From assembly GCA_021803885.1 (NCBI GenBank), contig JAJZKY010000280.1, positions 1 to 6,369 of the forward strand: 6,369 nucleotides of DNA. The letters run 5' to 3'. Each line of letters opens with the position of its first letter. Within the stretch, counting starts at the first letter, position 1. Positions 6,267-6,369 of the stretch are shown piece by piece. The position numbers and the translations under genes were made by a program. The DNA is from Planctomycetota bacterium. Its GTDB lineage: Bacteria; Planctomycetota; Phycisphaerae; WQYP01; JAJZKY01. The notes below the pieces were generated by a model. The model saw only the letters and a program-made list of their open reading frames with translations, searched no databases and was not told the DNA's origin.

Positions 6267-6279
6267 GCGCAGCGCCCCA
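6267..6279. repeat. 13-nt direct repeat, copy 2
   Basis: GCGCAGCGCCCCA, identical to 6129-6141. The motif itself contains a GCGC-type partial dyad, so it could be a protein-binding or structural element, but two copies are too few to define a family. Confidence 0.7.
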
Positions 6280-6321
6280 TACGATTGTCAAGTCCGGATC
6301 AATAGTTGGCGCTTGGATAAG

Positions 6322-6341
6322 CGGTTCCCTTCAGGGAACCG
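6322..6341. repeat. Strong hairpin 1 of a tandem pair
   Basis: CGGTTCCC (6322-6329) pairs perfectly with GGGAACCG (6334-6341) around the tetraloop TTCA: eight consecutive pairs, or nine if the loop is closed to TC. No T run follows on either strand, which argues against a simple terminator. Confidence 0.75.
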
Positions 6342-6343
6342 GC

Positions 6344-6357
6344 CCCCCGCCAGGGGG
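6344..6357. repeat. Strong hairpin 2 of a tandem pair
   Basis: CCCCC (6344-6348) and GGGGG (6353-6357) close a GCCA loop. It begins two bases after hairpin 1 and lies close to the window end, so any continuation of the array is not visible. Confidence 0.65.
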
Positions 6358-6369
6358 ATCGCGTGCGGA

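Larger units (their letters stand above)
5934..6369. other. Gene-free tail rich in inverted repeats
   Basis: About 430 bp after the PilZ stop without a convincing coding region on either strand. Three short open frames exist in 5905-6291, but they overlap one another on both strands, have no usable ribosome site and no recognisable domain. The stretch contains a 6-bp inverted repeat GGAGCC (5933-5938) / GGCTCC (5970-5975) directly at the PilZ stop, a perfect 7-bp stem at 6085-6102, stems GGTGTA (6158-6163) / TACACC (6190-6195) and GGCAG (6236-6240) / CTGCC (6249-6253), a 13-nt direct repeat, and two adjacent GC hairpins at the end. It could be a structured RNA, a long leader of a gene beyond the window, or a dispersed non-coding repeat; I cannot tell which. 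Confidence 0.5.

Noticed and set aside
5905..6291. 128-aa minus-strand open frame, and overlapping small frames at 6047-6280 (-) and 6063-6248 (+)
   Set aside because: All three cover the same DNA in different frames or strands, the longest needs a TTG start, none has a convincing ribosome site, and the translations show no domain. Long inverted repeats run through them.
6263..6291. Minus-strand promoter with a perfect TTGACA (6291-6286)
   Set aside because: At 16-18 nt spacing the -10 position reads GCTTTT or CTTTTG, which is not promoter-like, and no gene follows on that strand before the PilZ gene's 3' end.
1..6369. CRISPR array, tRNA or rRNA genes, intact insertion sequence, toxin-antitoxin or defence genes
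   Set aside because: I looked for regularly spaced repeats, tRNA T-arm and CCA patterns, transposase motifs and small paired genes on both strands and found none.

Overview
The window comes from a moderately GC-rich bacterial chromosome with compact genes, mostly good Shine-Dalgarno sites, and no tRNA, rRNA, CRISPR array or intact mobile element that I can see. The GldG-type plus DUF4340 pair, a small stand-alone PilZ protein and K/A-rich hypothetical sequence would fit Planctomycetota (perhaps Phycisphaerae) or a neighbouring lineage. This is an inference from gene content only, and no marker gene is present to prove it.

Left part (1-1839, + strand): the 3' end of a GldG-like auxiliary component of an ABC-type transport system, then a 490-aa membrane-anchored DUF4340 protein. 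The two normally travel together behind an ABC ATPase/permease pair, so this is probably the end of a transporter operon that begins left of the window.

Middle (1974-5216): an aldo/keto reductase of the E. coli YdhF type and a LysR regulator, both on the minus strand, with the regulator upstream. Divergent from the regulator is a YeiH-family (UPF0324/PF03601) multi-spanning putative sulfate/sulfite exporter. Regulator and exporter share a 133-bp intergenic stretch containing a very AT-rich core with inverted repeats. The layout matches E. coli yeiE-yeiH. The regulator's effector domain looks CysL/YeiE-like, so a sulfite- or sulfonate-responsive efflux switch is the best working model.

Right part (5217-6369): a 260-bp AT-richer leader with two mutually exclusive hairpin pairings, then a 150-aa PilZ-domain protein (a predicted c-di-GMP receptor). 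The window ends with about 430 bp that holds no convincing gene but is dense in inverted repeats, a 13-nt direct repeat and two back-to-back GC hairpins.

Most of the window is ordinary housekeeping and accessory content. The stretches least explained by known features are the hairpin-rich tail (about 6060-6360), the PilZ leader (5381-5460) and the threefold internal repeat of the DUF4340 protein.
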